From assembly GCF_900109855.1 (NCBI RefSeq), contig NZ_FOBO01000016.1, forward strand, positions 1-64,000: DNA of 64,000 bases. Reading direction: 5' to 3'. The position numbers and the translations under genes are program-made. This document shows, one piece after another, positions 8,843 through 16,154 of the stretch. This DNA is from Roseovarius tolerans (GTDB lineage Bacteria; Pseudomonadota; Alphaproteobacteria; Rhodobacterales; Rhodobacteraceae). Position 1 is the stretch's first letter. Every line of letters begins with the position of its first letter. The notes under the pieces are model-generated. The model was given only the letters and a program-made list of their open reading frames with translations, had not been told where the DNA came from and made no database searches.

Positions 8843-9025
8843 TCAGTCCGTCGGCAATTCGGTCAATGCGAGGGCGCAGGCGGCTGTTTTCATGGGCGCG
8901 CGGTGGTCGGGGGCGGCCTCTATCCGGGCTCGATCGGGTTCCGTCATGGCCGACGGTATCGCGATGTTGCCGACGGTAATCGCCATGGCGAGGGCCGAGA
9001 TGAGAAGCGAGTTTCTGTCTTTCAT
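8843..9025 (-). CDS. Small secreted protein, unknown function
   Basis: A 60-residue frame starting MKDRNSLLISALAMAITVG, a good Sec signal peptide with probable cleavage after PSA or nearby. A short hydrophilic mature part follows (TEPDRARIEAAPDHRAPMK...). GGAAGTGG lies at ribosome-site distance from the ATG. The frame continues upstream as a shadow of the neighbouring PNPOx-like gene, which hides it. It lies between that gene (61 bases) and the Tat hydrolase on the same strand, so probably in the same transcript. I recognise no family. Confidence 0.55.
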   Translation of the reverse strand: MKDRNSLLISALAMAITVGNIAIPSAMTEPDRARIEAAPDHRAPMKTAACALALTELPTD

Positions 9026-9086
9026 TTTAATAATCCACTTCCTGGCTTGAAATCCGGGCCTGCGCCCTTGGGTTTGATCCTTCCGC

Positions 9087-9695
9087 TCAGGTCGGGGAAA
9101 TCCCGGCCTTGGTCCGTGTGTCTTCCAATGCGTCGATACGAGCCTGAAGCCGGGCAATCTCGTCGCCATACTCGGCATCGGTGCGACGCACCGGGATGTG
9201 CTGGGGGCAGTTCCAGTCATAGGCCGCGATGCGGATGACGATGGCGCGTTCGGCCGGCGGGGCATCCGCAGATGACAGCAACTCGATGATCCTGGCATCC
9301 TCGGAGATTTCAACCTCACCCCACAGCTTGAGCCGCTTGCGCGCCGGGTAATCGACCGCGATGATCGCCACGCGGGGATTGGTGCGCAGGTTTCCGGTGC
9401 TGATATATTGCCGGTTGCCGCGGTAATCGGCATAGGCGACGGTCTGCGGGTCAATCACCCTGAGAAACCCGGGCGCGCCGCCACGGAACTGGACGTAGGG
9501 CCAGCCGGTTTCCGAGACGGTGGCCTGAAACACCCCGTCGCGGGCCTCAAGGAAGCTGGCCTCGCGCTCGGTCAGGGTGCGCCCGCCATCGCGGTCGGGC
9601 GAGAGGGCACTCGCGTAGAGCGCTGCGGAGCCAAGACGCTCCTGCTCGGCACGCACGGTCGGGGTGAAGGCGATATCGGCAACTCCGAGAGGCAT
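9087..9695 (-). CDS. Pyridoxamine 5'-phosphate oxidase-fold protein
   Basis: A 202-residue split-barrel flavin-binding protein. SFLEARDGVFQATVSETGWPYVQFRGG and NLRTNPRVAIIAVDYPARKRLKLWGEV are hallmarks of PNPOx-like general stress proteins of this length. The C-terminus is a helical tail with a coiled-coil look (DEIARLQARIDALEDTR). It probably binds FMN or F420-like cofactors; no vitamin B6 role is implied. It starts 11 bases after the stop of the DUF1348 gene, so the two are almost certainly cotranscribed. Confidence 0.85.
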   Translation of the reverse strand: MPLGVADIAFTPTVRAEQERLGSAALYASALSPDRDGGRTLTEREASFLEARDGVFQATVSETGWPYVQFRGGAPGFLRVIDPQTVAYADYRGNRQYISTGNLRTNPRVAIIAVDYPARKRLKLWGEVEISEDARIIELLSSADAPPAERAIVIRIAAYDWNCPQHIPVRRTDAEYGDEIARLQARIDALEDTRTKAGISPT

Positions 9696-9706
9696 GGCTC
9701 AACTCC

Positions 9707-10171
9707 TTAGAGGCCAAGGGCCGACAGGCCGGGGTGGTCGTCGGGGCGACGACCAAGCGGCCAGTGAAAGAGACGCTCCTGCTCAGTGATCGGCAGGTCG
9801 TTGATCGAGGCGATGCGGTGGCGCATCAGACCGTTTTCGGCAAACTCCCAGTTCTCGTTGCCATAGGCGCGGAACCAAGAGCCATTGTCGTCGCGGTATT
9901 CATAGGCAAACCGCACGGCGATCCGGTTGCCGTGGAAGGCCCACAGTTCCTTGATGAGCCGGTAGTCGAGTTCGCGGGCCCATTTGCGGGTGAGGAAATC
10001 GACGATCCGGTCGCGGCCCTGAAAGATTTCCGCACGATTGCGCCACTGGCAGCCGGGCGTATAGGCGAGCGAGACTTTCTCGGGGTCACGGCTGTTCCAG
10101 CCATCCTCGGCCATGCGGGTCTTGGTGACGGCGGCGGTTTCGTCAAAGGGCGGCAGCGGGGGGCGTGTCAT
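9707..10171 (-). CDS. DUF1348 / SnoaL-like (NTF2-fold) protein
   Basis: A 154-residue NTF2-like protein of the DUF1348 family. [47 protein letters not shown] and the C-terminal [12 protein letters not shown] are strongly conserved in that family. Its activity is unknown; the family is often found beside regulators of the TetR or HxlR type and redox genes. AGGAGACC precedes the ATG. It lies between the AhpD-like and PNPOx-like genes on the minus strand. Confidence 0.88.
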   Translation of the reverse strand: MTRPPLPPFDETAAVTKTRMAEDGWNSRDPEKVSLAYTPGCQWRNRAEIFQGRDRIVDFLTRKWARELDYRLIKELWAFHGNRIAVRFAYEYRDDNGSWFRAYGNENWEFAENGLMRHRIASINDLPITEQERLFHWPLGRRPDDHPGLSALGL

Positions 10172-10257
10172 CGGGCGGTCTCCTGTGTGGTGGAATTCTG
10201 GCGCCCCGACCGGGACAGGGAGCGATCCGCGTGGGGGATGCCGGGGCGCCGCCGGGG

Positions 10258-10806
10258 TCAGGCCACCTTGGCGCTGACCACCGGGAAGTCGATCGGCGTC
10301 TCGAACGCCGAATTGATGTAGTTGGTCAGCGTGTTGAGCGCGACATGCGCCACTATCTCGACGATCTCGGCCTCGGTGTAGCCCGCCGACTTGAGCGCGG
10401 TGATATCGGCGTCCCCGATATGGCCGCGCTCGGTGACGAGCTTGACCGCGAACCCGACGGCGACATCAGCCTTGGGGTCGAAGGAGGAAGCGTTGCGGTT
10501 GGCGGCGATTTCCGCCGCGTCGAGCTGGGCCACATGGGTGCCGAGATAGGTGTGCGCGGCAAGGCAATACTCGCAGCCATTCACCTGCGCCACGGCGAGT
10601 GCGATGCGCTCGCGGGTCTTGGCGTCGAGCCTGCCCTTGGCGAGCGCGCCGTTGAGCCCGAGATAGCCTTCGAGTGCGGCGGGGCTGTTCGCGGTGATGC
10701 GAAAAAGGTTCGGCACGCTGCCGAGCATTTTATGCACGCCGTCGAGCAGCGGTTGAGCCGCAGCAGGGGCGGCGTCCGTCGAGGTGGGGAGAGAAATACG
10801 TGTCAT
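10258..10806 (-). CDS. AhpD/carboxymuconolactone-decarboxylase-like peroxidase
   Basis: A 182-residue single-domain protein. The redox pair is C78-E-Y-C81, followed by [10 protein letters not shown], as in AhpD-type peroxidases. It is about 40 percent alike, by eye, to the C-terminal domain of the azoreductase fusion at 5859-7133, so the cluster carries two related AhpD domains. It is the first gene of the minus-strand run and diverges from the TetR gene. A TetR-type inverted repeat lies 39-54 bases upstream of its start. Confidence 0.87.
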   Translation of the reverse strand: MTRISLPTSTDAAPAAAQPLLDGVHKMLGSVPNLFRITANSPAALEGYLGLNGALAKGRLDAKTRERIALAVAQVNGCEYCLAAHTYLGTHVAQLDAAEIAANRNASSFDPKADVAVGFAVKLVTERGHIGDADITALKSAGYTEAEIVEIVAHVALNTLTNYINSAFETPIDFPVVSAKVA

Positions 10807-10844
10807 GAGGGATCTCGCTTTGGTTAAGTTAGTGGAATATTATA

Positions 10845-10860
10845 TACAGATCGGTCTGTA
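10845..10860. promoter_or_regulatory. TetR-type operator, distal copy
   Basis: TACAGA-TCGG-TCTGTA has perfect 6-base arms. It lies in the 167-base divergent spacer, near the AhpD-like gene. A second, partly matching copy begins exactly 100 bases further on. It is the likely binding site of the adjacent TetR protein. Confidence 0.65.
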
Positions 10861-10944
10861 CGTATGTCAATTGTTCGAGATACTTTTTGTTGCGCGACTT
10901 GTGAAACCGACCATTGAATTCCCGCACTATTTCTGTGATAAGCA

Positions 10945-10960
10945 TACAGAACTGTCTGGT
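10945..10960. promoter_or_regulatory. TetR-type operator, proximal copy
   Basis: TACAGA-ACTG-TCTGGT matches the distal operator in the left arm fully and the right arm in 4 of 6 bases. It lies 14 bases upstream of the tetR ATG, where binding would shut off its own transcription. Confidence 0.55.
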
Positions 10961-10973
10961 AAGGTTTATAAAT

Positions 10974-11576
10974 ATGCCGAAATCCCGCCGCGACGATCTG
11001 GTGGATACCGCCCTGAAACTTTTTTACGCGGGCGGCTTCAACGCCACCGGGATCGACAAGATCCTGGCCGAATCCGGCGTCGCAAAGATGACGCTCTACA
11101 AACATTTCCGGTCCAAGGACGAACTGATTCTCGCCGTGCTGCATCGACGTGACGAGCAGTTCCGCAATTGGCTGATGGGCGAGATTGAGAAAGCCGCACC
11201 CGACCCGCGCGGGCGGTTGCTGGCGATGTTCGACGCGTTGGCGCTGTGGTTCAGCGGGCGTGCGTTCAAAGGCATGGGGTTCTACGGCTGCGCTTTCATC
11301 AACGCCGCCGGTGAGTTCGGCGACCACACACACCCCGCGCACCGCGCCGCCGCCGAACACAAGCGCAGTATCGTGGATTATCTCGAACGGCTGTGTTCCG
11401 AGGCGGGCGCGCCGGAGCCACGGCATCTGGCCGAGCAACTGGCCCTACTCAAGGAAGGGGCCATCGCAACCGCCCATGTCCGAGGCATGCCTGAAGCGGC
11501 GCAGATCGCCAAGGACATGGCTGCCGGGATGATCGAAGCGGCCCTCGGGGAGACATCGCAGCCTGCAGAGGATTGA
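10974..11576 (+). CDS. TetR/AcrR-family regulator
   Basis: A 200-residue TetR protein. The N-terminal helix-turn-helix is clear (DTALKLFYAGGFNATGIDKILAESGVAKMTLYKHFRSKDEL). The C-terminal ligand domain has FYGCAFINAAGEF, typical of TetR members beside AhpD, azoreductase or quinone-responsive genes. The ATG at 10974 is chosen because it begins the family-typical MPKSRRDDLVDTAL; the frame is open 60 bases further up without support. It is divergent from the redox run and flanked by two matching operators, so it is the probable repressor of that run and of itself. Confidence 0.88.
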   Translation: MPKSRRDDLVDTALKLFYAGGFNATGIDKILAESGVAKMTLYKHFRSKDELILAVLHRRDEQFRNWLMGEIEKAAPDPRGRLLAMFDALALWFSGRAFKGMGFYGCAFINAAGEFGDHTHPAHRAAAEHKRSIVDYLERLCSEAGAPEPRHLAEQLALLKEGAIATAHVRGMPEAAQIAKDMAAGMIEAALGETSQPAED

Positions 11577-11612
11577 TTTCCCTCACCCGGCGACAAATTG
11601 CGGCCTGCGACG

Positions 11613-11765
11613 TCACAGGCCGAAACTGAAGTCGGACCATCGGTGTGGGCGCATCATGATCACTTTCGCCGCCTGCACGAACAACATCCTCAGATAGCGG
11701 CTGCCGCGTTTGGTGATCCTACCGAGAATGGTGCGCCCGCCGGTCCTGAATTGTCGGGGTAACTC
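11613..11765 (-). pseudogene. IS110/IS1111-type transposase, C-terminal remnant
   Basis: The minus frame reads LPRQFRTGGRTILGRITK, then RGSRYLRMLFVQAAKVIM. This is the conserved end of IS110-family transposases (GLVPRQ..SGGK..LG.I.K.G..YLR..L). The catalytic N-terminal DEDD part is absent and the upstream frame is unrelated. No terminal repeats are seen. The rest of the 383-base gap (11577-11959) holds no gene I can support. Confidence 0.75.
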
Positions 11766-11959
11766 AACGGCGTGTAAGCAGCCGACACATCCCATTGCCG
11801 GACATTCGATCAAACTTCGGCGAATTACAGAGAAGAGCCCGTCTCTACCGATCCTGCGACATGTACGAATGGCAGCGAAAGCGCTGCGCCCTCGCTCTGC
11901 GCTGCCCATCGAAAAAAGACGTATACGCGGCCCGAGACTGGGAGGCGGGATGCCTGATC

Positions 11960-12802
11960 TTATCCTTCTATGATCCGTGTCGCTCCAGAGACGCGGATTC
12001 CCTCGCCTCGTGACTGGCCGATCTCTGCGCGCAGCAACGATGTCGCGCCCATGTCTTCGCCTTGCACGATATCGATCCCGCCTTGGTGTGGCCAGCCGAT
12101 GTCGCGCAAATAGCCCGACAGCGCGGCCGCGGCCGCTCCTGTCGCCGGGTCTTCGAGAACGCCGCCGACTGCAAAGGCATTTCGGCTGTGGAACCGGCGC
12201 GGCGCTTCAACCCACAGTAGGTTTATCGTGGTCAGACCACTCTGCCGCATCAGGCCTGCGCCATCCGACAGATCGTAGGACATCTCTGCAAGCGTGGCCC
12301 TATCCCGGAGTGCAAGGATCAAATGATCGTTCCCTGCATGAGCGATCGCAGGTGGCAGGGCAGGGTCGAGATCGCAGGGCTTGAGACGAAAAAGATCAAG
12401 CGCAGCGTCGATAAGAACCGGGTCCGCCGCTGCACTACGCGTTGGGGGCGACGTCAGTGTCACACCGCCTTCGCGACCGACTTCGACGCTGATGCGGCCC
12501 GAGTTGAGTTCGAGCTGGAACGCACCTTCACCGGCGCGCTTGGCCAAAACACTGCCAAGGGCAATGGTGGCATGACCGCAGAATGCAACCTCCTCCTCGG
12601 GCGAAAAATAGCGCACACGCCAGCCGTCGCCTTCCGGTGCTGCGAAGACAGTTTCGGAATAGCCCACCTCGGCGGCAAGTCTCTGCATGTCCGCCACAGA
12701 GGGCAGCATTTCCCCGACTACGACACCTGCCGGGTTGCCCCCTGAAGGACCGTCGCAAAAGGCCGCGAGACGGAGGATTTCCATTCTGGTTCTATCTGTC
12801 AT
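11960..12802 (-). CDS. PhzF-family isomerase-like protein
   Basis: A 280-residue PhzF-fold protein with two similar diaminopimelate-epimerase-like halves. LAAFCDGPSGGNPAGVVV opens the first. The catalytic Glu is in GYSETVF, and CGHATIALGSVL and EDPATGAAAAALSGYL are family marks. PhzF itself isomerises a phenazine intermediate, but no phenazine genes are near and most homologues have unknown substrates. The start at 12802 (ATGACAG) has AGGA eight bases upstream; the frame extends to 12901 without family similarity. Confidence 0.87.
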   Translation of the reverse strand: MTDRTRMEILRLAAFCDGPSGGNPAGVVVGEMLPSVADMQRLAAEVGYSETVFAAPEGDGWRVRYFSPEEEVAFCGHATIALGSVLAKRAGEGAFQLELNSGRISVEVGREGGVTLTSPPTRSAAADPVLIDAALDLFRLKPCDLDPALPPAIAHAGNDHLILALRDRATLAEMSYDLSDGAGLMRQSGLTTINLLWVEAPRRFHSRNAFAVGGVLEDPATGAAAAALSGYLRDIGWPHQGGIDIVQGEDMGATSLLRAEIGQSRGEGIRVSGATRIIEG

Positions 12803-12913
12803 TTCCTTGATCCTATCAAAAATAGAATGATGCGACTGGCCGGAACGATCCGCAGGATGACACTCGCCACGAATTGACGAAGTCCGGCAATCACTGTTCA
12901 AACCCTTCGTTTC

Positions 12914-12941
12914 GGCCCCGCCGGATATAACCGCCGGGGCC
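12914..12941 (-). terminator. Possible terminator hairpin
   Basis: A GC-rich inverted repeat (GGCCCCG ... CGGGGCC, stem extendable to 11 with a mismatch, 6-base loop) lies just past the stop at 12950. It lacks a good T-run on the minus strand, so factor-independent termination is uncertain. Confidence 0.4.
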
Positions 12942-12949
12942 TGTTTCGA

Positions 12950-13291
12950 TCAGTCTGTGATTCGTTTCAGGAAGTCTTTCATCTCGGCGGCGATCAAGTC
13001 GCCATACTCCTCAAGGGCGAAATGGCCGGTATCGAGGAGATGGAACTCCACGTCCTTCAGATCGTCCTTGTAGGGATGCGCGCCCTCCGCTGGGAAGATA
13101 TGGTCGTTTTTGCCCCAGACAATCAGTGCCGTAGGCTGATGCTCTCGGAAAAGGGTCTGCCATTTGGGATATTCGCCGACATTGGTGCCATAGTCCAGGA
13201 AGATCTCCAGTTGCACTTCCTGGTTTCCCGGGCGGTCAAGCAGGTACCGGACATGCCAGAAATTGTCAGGTGTCAGGCGGCAACCGGCCAT
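12950..13291 (-). pseudogene. Alpha/beta hydrolase, C-terminal remnant
   Basis: The frame encodes only the last third of an alpha/beta hydrolase. It contains [20 protein letters not shown], then [11 protein letters not shown] with the acid residue, and [13 protein letters not shown] with the catalytic His. The nucleophile elbow and the whole N-terminal core, about 180 residues, are missing. The frame runs straight into the 3' end of the NmrA-like gene, with the first residues overlapping it. That points to a deletion joining the two. Without the nucleophile it cannot be a working hydrolase. Confidence 0.8.
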
Positions 13292-14100
13292 GTACCAGCT
13301 TGCGCCGCGATCCTCGCGAATTCACTGAAATCACGGGGCGGACGGCCGAGCGCACGTTGTACGCCGTCGGTCAGGTGCGCATTACGCCCGTCCAGTGTCT
13401 CGCGCGCGATCGCGGTGAACACGTCGGAGATGAACGTGTCTCCGGATTTGGCAATCTCGGCGTGGAAGTCCTCGAAACTGATCGGGATGTGGCGGATCGG
13501 GCGGCCTATGGCATGGCTCAGTGCGTCTGCCATGTCAGCGAAACTCATCAGCTGCGGGCCGGTCACTTCGTAAAGCTCGCCCTTGTGGTCGTCTTCTGTC
13601 AGCGCGGCCACGACAACGTCGGCAATGTCGTCAATGTCGATGATCGGTTCTACGATATCGCCGCCGGGCATCGGCAGGACCCCGGCGAGGATCGGGTCAC
13701 GCAGATAGCCTTCGGAATAATTCTGCGCGAACCACGCAGAGCGAACGATGGTGAAATCCACGCCCGAGTTACGCACGACCTCCTCGCCCAGACGGGCATG
13801 GTGCTCGCCCCTTCCGGACAGCAAGACCAGATGCTCGACGCCCGCGTCCTTAGCGGTTTCGCAGAGTGAATCCAGCTTATCGACGGCACCCGGAAAGGCG
13901 AGATCGGGGAAGTAGGTGACGTAAGCGGCGCGTGCGCCCTTGAGGGCTGGCGTCCAGGTTTCTGGGGCCTCCCAGTCGAAAGGCGTGGCTGAGTTGCGAG
14001 AGCCGCGGCGGACGGAATAGCCCTCGGCCTCCAGCTTGGCCGCAACGCGGCCGCCAGTCTTTCCGGTGGCGCCGATGACGAGGATAGGTTTTGTTTGCAT
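13273..14100 (-). CDS. NmrA-family NAD(P)-binding protein
   Basis: A 275-residue atypical SDR. The glycine motif [16 protein letters not shown] opens the protein. There is no YxxxK active site at the usual place, and the [18 protein letters not shown] region is typical of NmrA-like redox sensors or reductases (YtfG/QorB type). CAAGGAGAGAG precedes the ATG at 14100. A two-part GGTCAA motif lies 58 bases upstream and is shared with the DUF1330 gene. The C-terminal end overlaps the remnant hydrolase frame. Substrate or sensor role unknown. Confidence 0.87.
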   Translation of the reverse strand: MQTKPILVIGATGKTGGRVAAKLEAEGYSVRRGSRNSATPFDWEAPETWTPALKGARAAYVTYFPDLAFPGAVDKLDSLCETAKDAGVEHLVLLSGRGEHHARLGEEVVRNSGVDFTIVRSAWFAQNYSEGYLRDPILAGVLPMPGGDIVEPIIDIDDIADVVVAALTEDDHKGELYEVTGPQLMSFADMADALSHAIGRPIRHIPISFEDFHAEIAKSGDTFISDVFTAIARETLDGRNAHLTDGVQRALGRPPRDFSEFARIAAQAGTWPVAA

Positions 14101-14157
14101 GGTCTCTCTCCTTGGTTTGGGTTTGATGACCAAGGGATAAGCCCACTGCGCGCAGCG

Positions 14158-14196
14158 GTATTGACCGACGTTGCCAAGGTTTTGACCGAGGCTGCC
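14158..14196 (-). promoter_or_regulatory. Direct-repeat motif upstream of nmrA-like gene
   Basis: On the minus strand this reads GGTCAAAA, then TTGGCA, then GTCGGTCAATAC. The two GGTCAA elements are 21 bases apart. The same arrangement recurs at 14648-14686. Spaced direct half-sites of this kind suit an AraC-family activator, encoded next door. Confidence 0.65.
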
Positions 14197-14295
14197 ACTG
14201 TGCCGCGCAAGCCCGTCAGCACAAATACAAAAGCGGCGCCGGTCACACCAACGCTGCCTTTGCATTTGAGAATTTCCGCGCCTCAGGCGTGTGGA

Positions 14296-14583
14296 TCAAG
14301 CTGCCTCAAAAAGAGCGAACTGCATATCTGCGGCAGCTGTTCGGAGCGTGGCAAGCGCTTGATACTCGGGCGATGCGAACCAGGCATTTGCCGCATCGAG
14401 GCTTGGAAAACGCATGATGGCGACGGCCTGTGCGCTCTCGTCGCCGAGAAGCGAACTGGCGAACTTCCCCCGGGCGATGAACTCACCCCCATGTGCGGCA
14501 ACCGTCGGGCCGGCGGCCGCGCCGTAAGCTTGCATGCTTTCAGGGTCCAGAACGTTGATCCGTGCAATGAGAAGAGCAGTCAT
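14296..14583 (-). CDS. DUF1330 family protein
   Basis: A 95-residue ferredoxin-fold (dimeric alpha-beta barrel type) protein. ALLIARINVLDPESMQAYGAAAGPTVAAHGGEFIARG and AVAIMRFPSLDAANAWFASPEYQAL are diagnostic for DUF1330. Function unknown; the fold often handles small organic acids or peroxides. The ATG at 14583 is used because it begins the domain; the longer frame upstream is the promoter region. The same two-part motif as at the NmrA-like gene lies 65 bases upstream, and the AraC gene follows on the same strand. Confidence 0.87.
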   Translation of the reverse strand: MTALLIARINVLDPESMQAYGAAAGPTVAAHGGEFIARGKFASSLLGDESAQAVAIMRFPSLDAANAWFASPEYQALATLRTAAADMQFALFEAA

Positions 14584-14647
14584 TTGGGTCTCCTTTCGAC
14601 CTTTGCGTGTGATGTGCAGAAGCGGAATAGGAGCTTGGCGACTTGCC

Positions 14648-14686
14648 GTATTGACCGACCCTGCCAGCTTTTTGACCAAAGCCGCC
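14648..14686 (-). promoter_or_regulatory. Direct-repeat motif upstream of DUF1330 gene
   Basis: The minus strand reads GGTCAAAA, then CTGGCA, then GTCGGTCAATAC, with GGTCAA elements 21 bases apart as at 14158-14196. Over 30 aligned bases the two copies differ at only 5. It overlaps the 3' edge region of the AraC gene spacer. Confidence 0.65.
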
Positions 14687-14696
14687 AGGGCGCGCT

Positions 14697-15749
14697 TCAA
14701 GGCTGGCGGCGCAGCTTGCGGTAACTCGCCGGGGTCGTGCCCGCCCAACGCTTGAAAGCGCGGGTGAAGGCGCTCTGCTCGGAAAACCCGGTCAGGAAGG
14801 CAATCTCGGCCAGCGAATGGCGCTCGTCGCGCAGCAATCCTTCGGCCAGGTCGCGCCTTGTGTCCTCGGTCAGGGTCTGGAAGCTCATCCCGTGCTCTGA
14901 GAGCCGCCGGTGAAACGAGCGCGCGCTGAGACCGAGGCGGCGCGCGATCTCCGTCATTTTCGGCGCGCCTTCGCTCAGGGACTGGGCGATCGCGTCCTTT
15001 GTCTGGCTGACGAGCGGGGTATCGCCCGCGATCTGCGACAGTTCCACATCGAGATGCGAGACCAGATAACTCGAAATGCCCTCGTCACCAAGGATGTTCG
15101 GCTGCTCCAGCGTCTCCGGCGAGAACAGGAGCGCATCGAGGTCCGCGTCGAACTGCAGTGGGCAGCCGAACCAGTCCTCATGCGCGTCGACTCTCTCAGG
15201 AGCGGGGTGCTGCACGCGAACTTCCAGTGGGGCGACGGGCACCGGGCAGACCTGACGCGCAATCGCCAAAGCACTCGCCAGCGTCGCCTCGTTTGACAGC
15301 CGCATGCCAAGGCGCCGGTCCCCCGGGCGATGCAGGATAAAGAGTGTCCCGCGCGGGTCAGGGCGCAATTCGTACTCCACCACGCTGGTCCAGAGACGGG
15401 CGTAGCGCTCCACCCGTGCATATGACGCGCCCAGGGTCGTTGCCGCCTTGAACGCGAGACCCAGCGCGCCATACTCATCGAGCCGCATCGATGCACCTGT
15501 GCGCACCGGCAGAGCGGTCACGTCGATCTGCGCTGCAATGCGTTCAAGCATGTCGTAATAGGTCGCGGCGGGGATCATCACCTTGGGCTCCCAAGGACCG
15601 TCCGGGTCAATCCCGGCTTCCGCAAGGAGCATGGATGCATCGACGCCGCTGCCCGCCGCGGCAACCATCTTCCGCGCGAACAGAGACGTGACATAACCCA
15701 TACCAGGCAGCTTAACCTGCGCCCGGCAATGAACAAAGCGTATTGGCAT
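14697..15749 (-). CDS. AraC-family regulator with PF12625-type sensor domain
   Basis: A 350-residue AraC protein. The N-terminal about 200 residues match the arabinose-binding-like domain of the OruR/VirS group (GALGLAFKAATTLGASYARVERYARLW). The C-terminal pair of helix-turn-helices is standard (MTEIARRLGLSARSFHRRLSEHGMSF; HSLAEIAFLTGFSEQSAFTRAFKRWAGTTPASYR). AGGTGA is six bases from the ATG at 15749; a second ATG at 15701 lacks a ribosome site. It is the likely activator of the NmrA-like and DUF1330 genes through the shared GGTCAA motif. The inducer is unknown. Confidence 0.88.
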   Translation of the reverse strand: MPIRFVHCRAQVKLPGMGYVTSLFARKMVAAAGSGVDASMLLAEAGIDPDGPWEPKVMIPAATYYDMLERIAAQIDVTALPVRTGASMRLDEYGALGLAFKAATTLGASYARVERYARLWTSVVEYELRPDPRGTLFILHRPGDRRLGMRLSNEATLASALAIARQVCPVPVAPLEVRVQHPAPERVDAHEDWFGCPLQFDADLDALLFSPETLEQPNILGDEGISSYLVSHLDVELSQIAGDTPLVSQTKDAIAQSLSEGAPKMTEIARRLGLSARSFHRRLSEHGMSFQTLTEDTRRDLAEGLLRDERHSLAEIAFLTGFSEQSAFTRAFKRWAGTTPASYRKLRRQP

Positions 15750-16154
15750 CGGTGATCACCTGATGCAAGAGGCCGGATTGATACTTGAACTCGTGTCTCG
15801 AGTACGTCACGATCACGTACACATCGTAGAGTCGATGCAATTACCGACTGAAAGCGCACTAATAAATTCCTTTGAAATCAATGGCTTTTGGCATTGGAGA
15901 GCGATCCCTACCGCCGGAGCCAATAAAATCAAACATTTAGGATCGGCATCTTTGGCCGAACTGTGAGCGGCGCGTGGTCCCGGCAGAGTTCGGATGGCAC
16001 GTGATCGCCATATCACGGCCAAGATGTCGCTCTCGGCCGACGCAAAACAGGGCATCGAACTGGCCGACGCGGTTTGCGACGGGATTTGCAAGGCGCATCC
16101 GGGGCCGCGATGATCAACGCCAGGGCGTGCGCCGGCCCGTCCTGACAGCACATT
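15750..16154. other. Intergenic region, no gene supported
   Basis: About 400 bases between the AraC start and the transporter stop. The left part is AT-richer than its surroundings and probably holds the araC promoter. A plus-strand frame at 15994-16113 (39 codons, MARDRHITAKMSLSADAKQG...) looks protein-like but matches nothing I know and could be a gene remnant. Confidence 0.4.

Noticed and set aside
11586..11627. Hairpin CGGCCTG / CAGGCCG after the tetR gene as a terminator
   Set aside because: No T-run follows on the plus strand and the stem is short.
15994..16113. A 39-codon plus-strand frame with protein-like composition
   Set aside because: No ribosome site, no family, and too short to support as a gene; mentioned only as a possible remnant.
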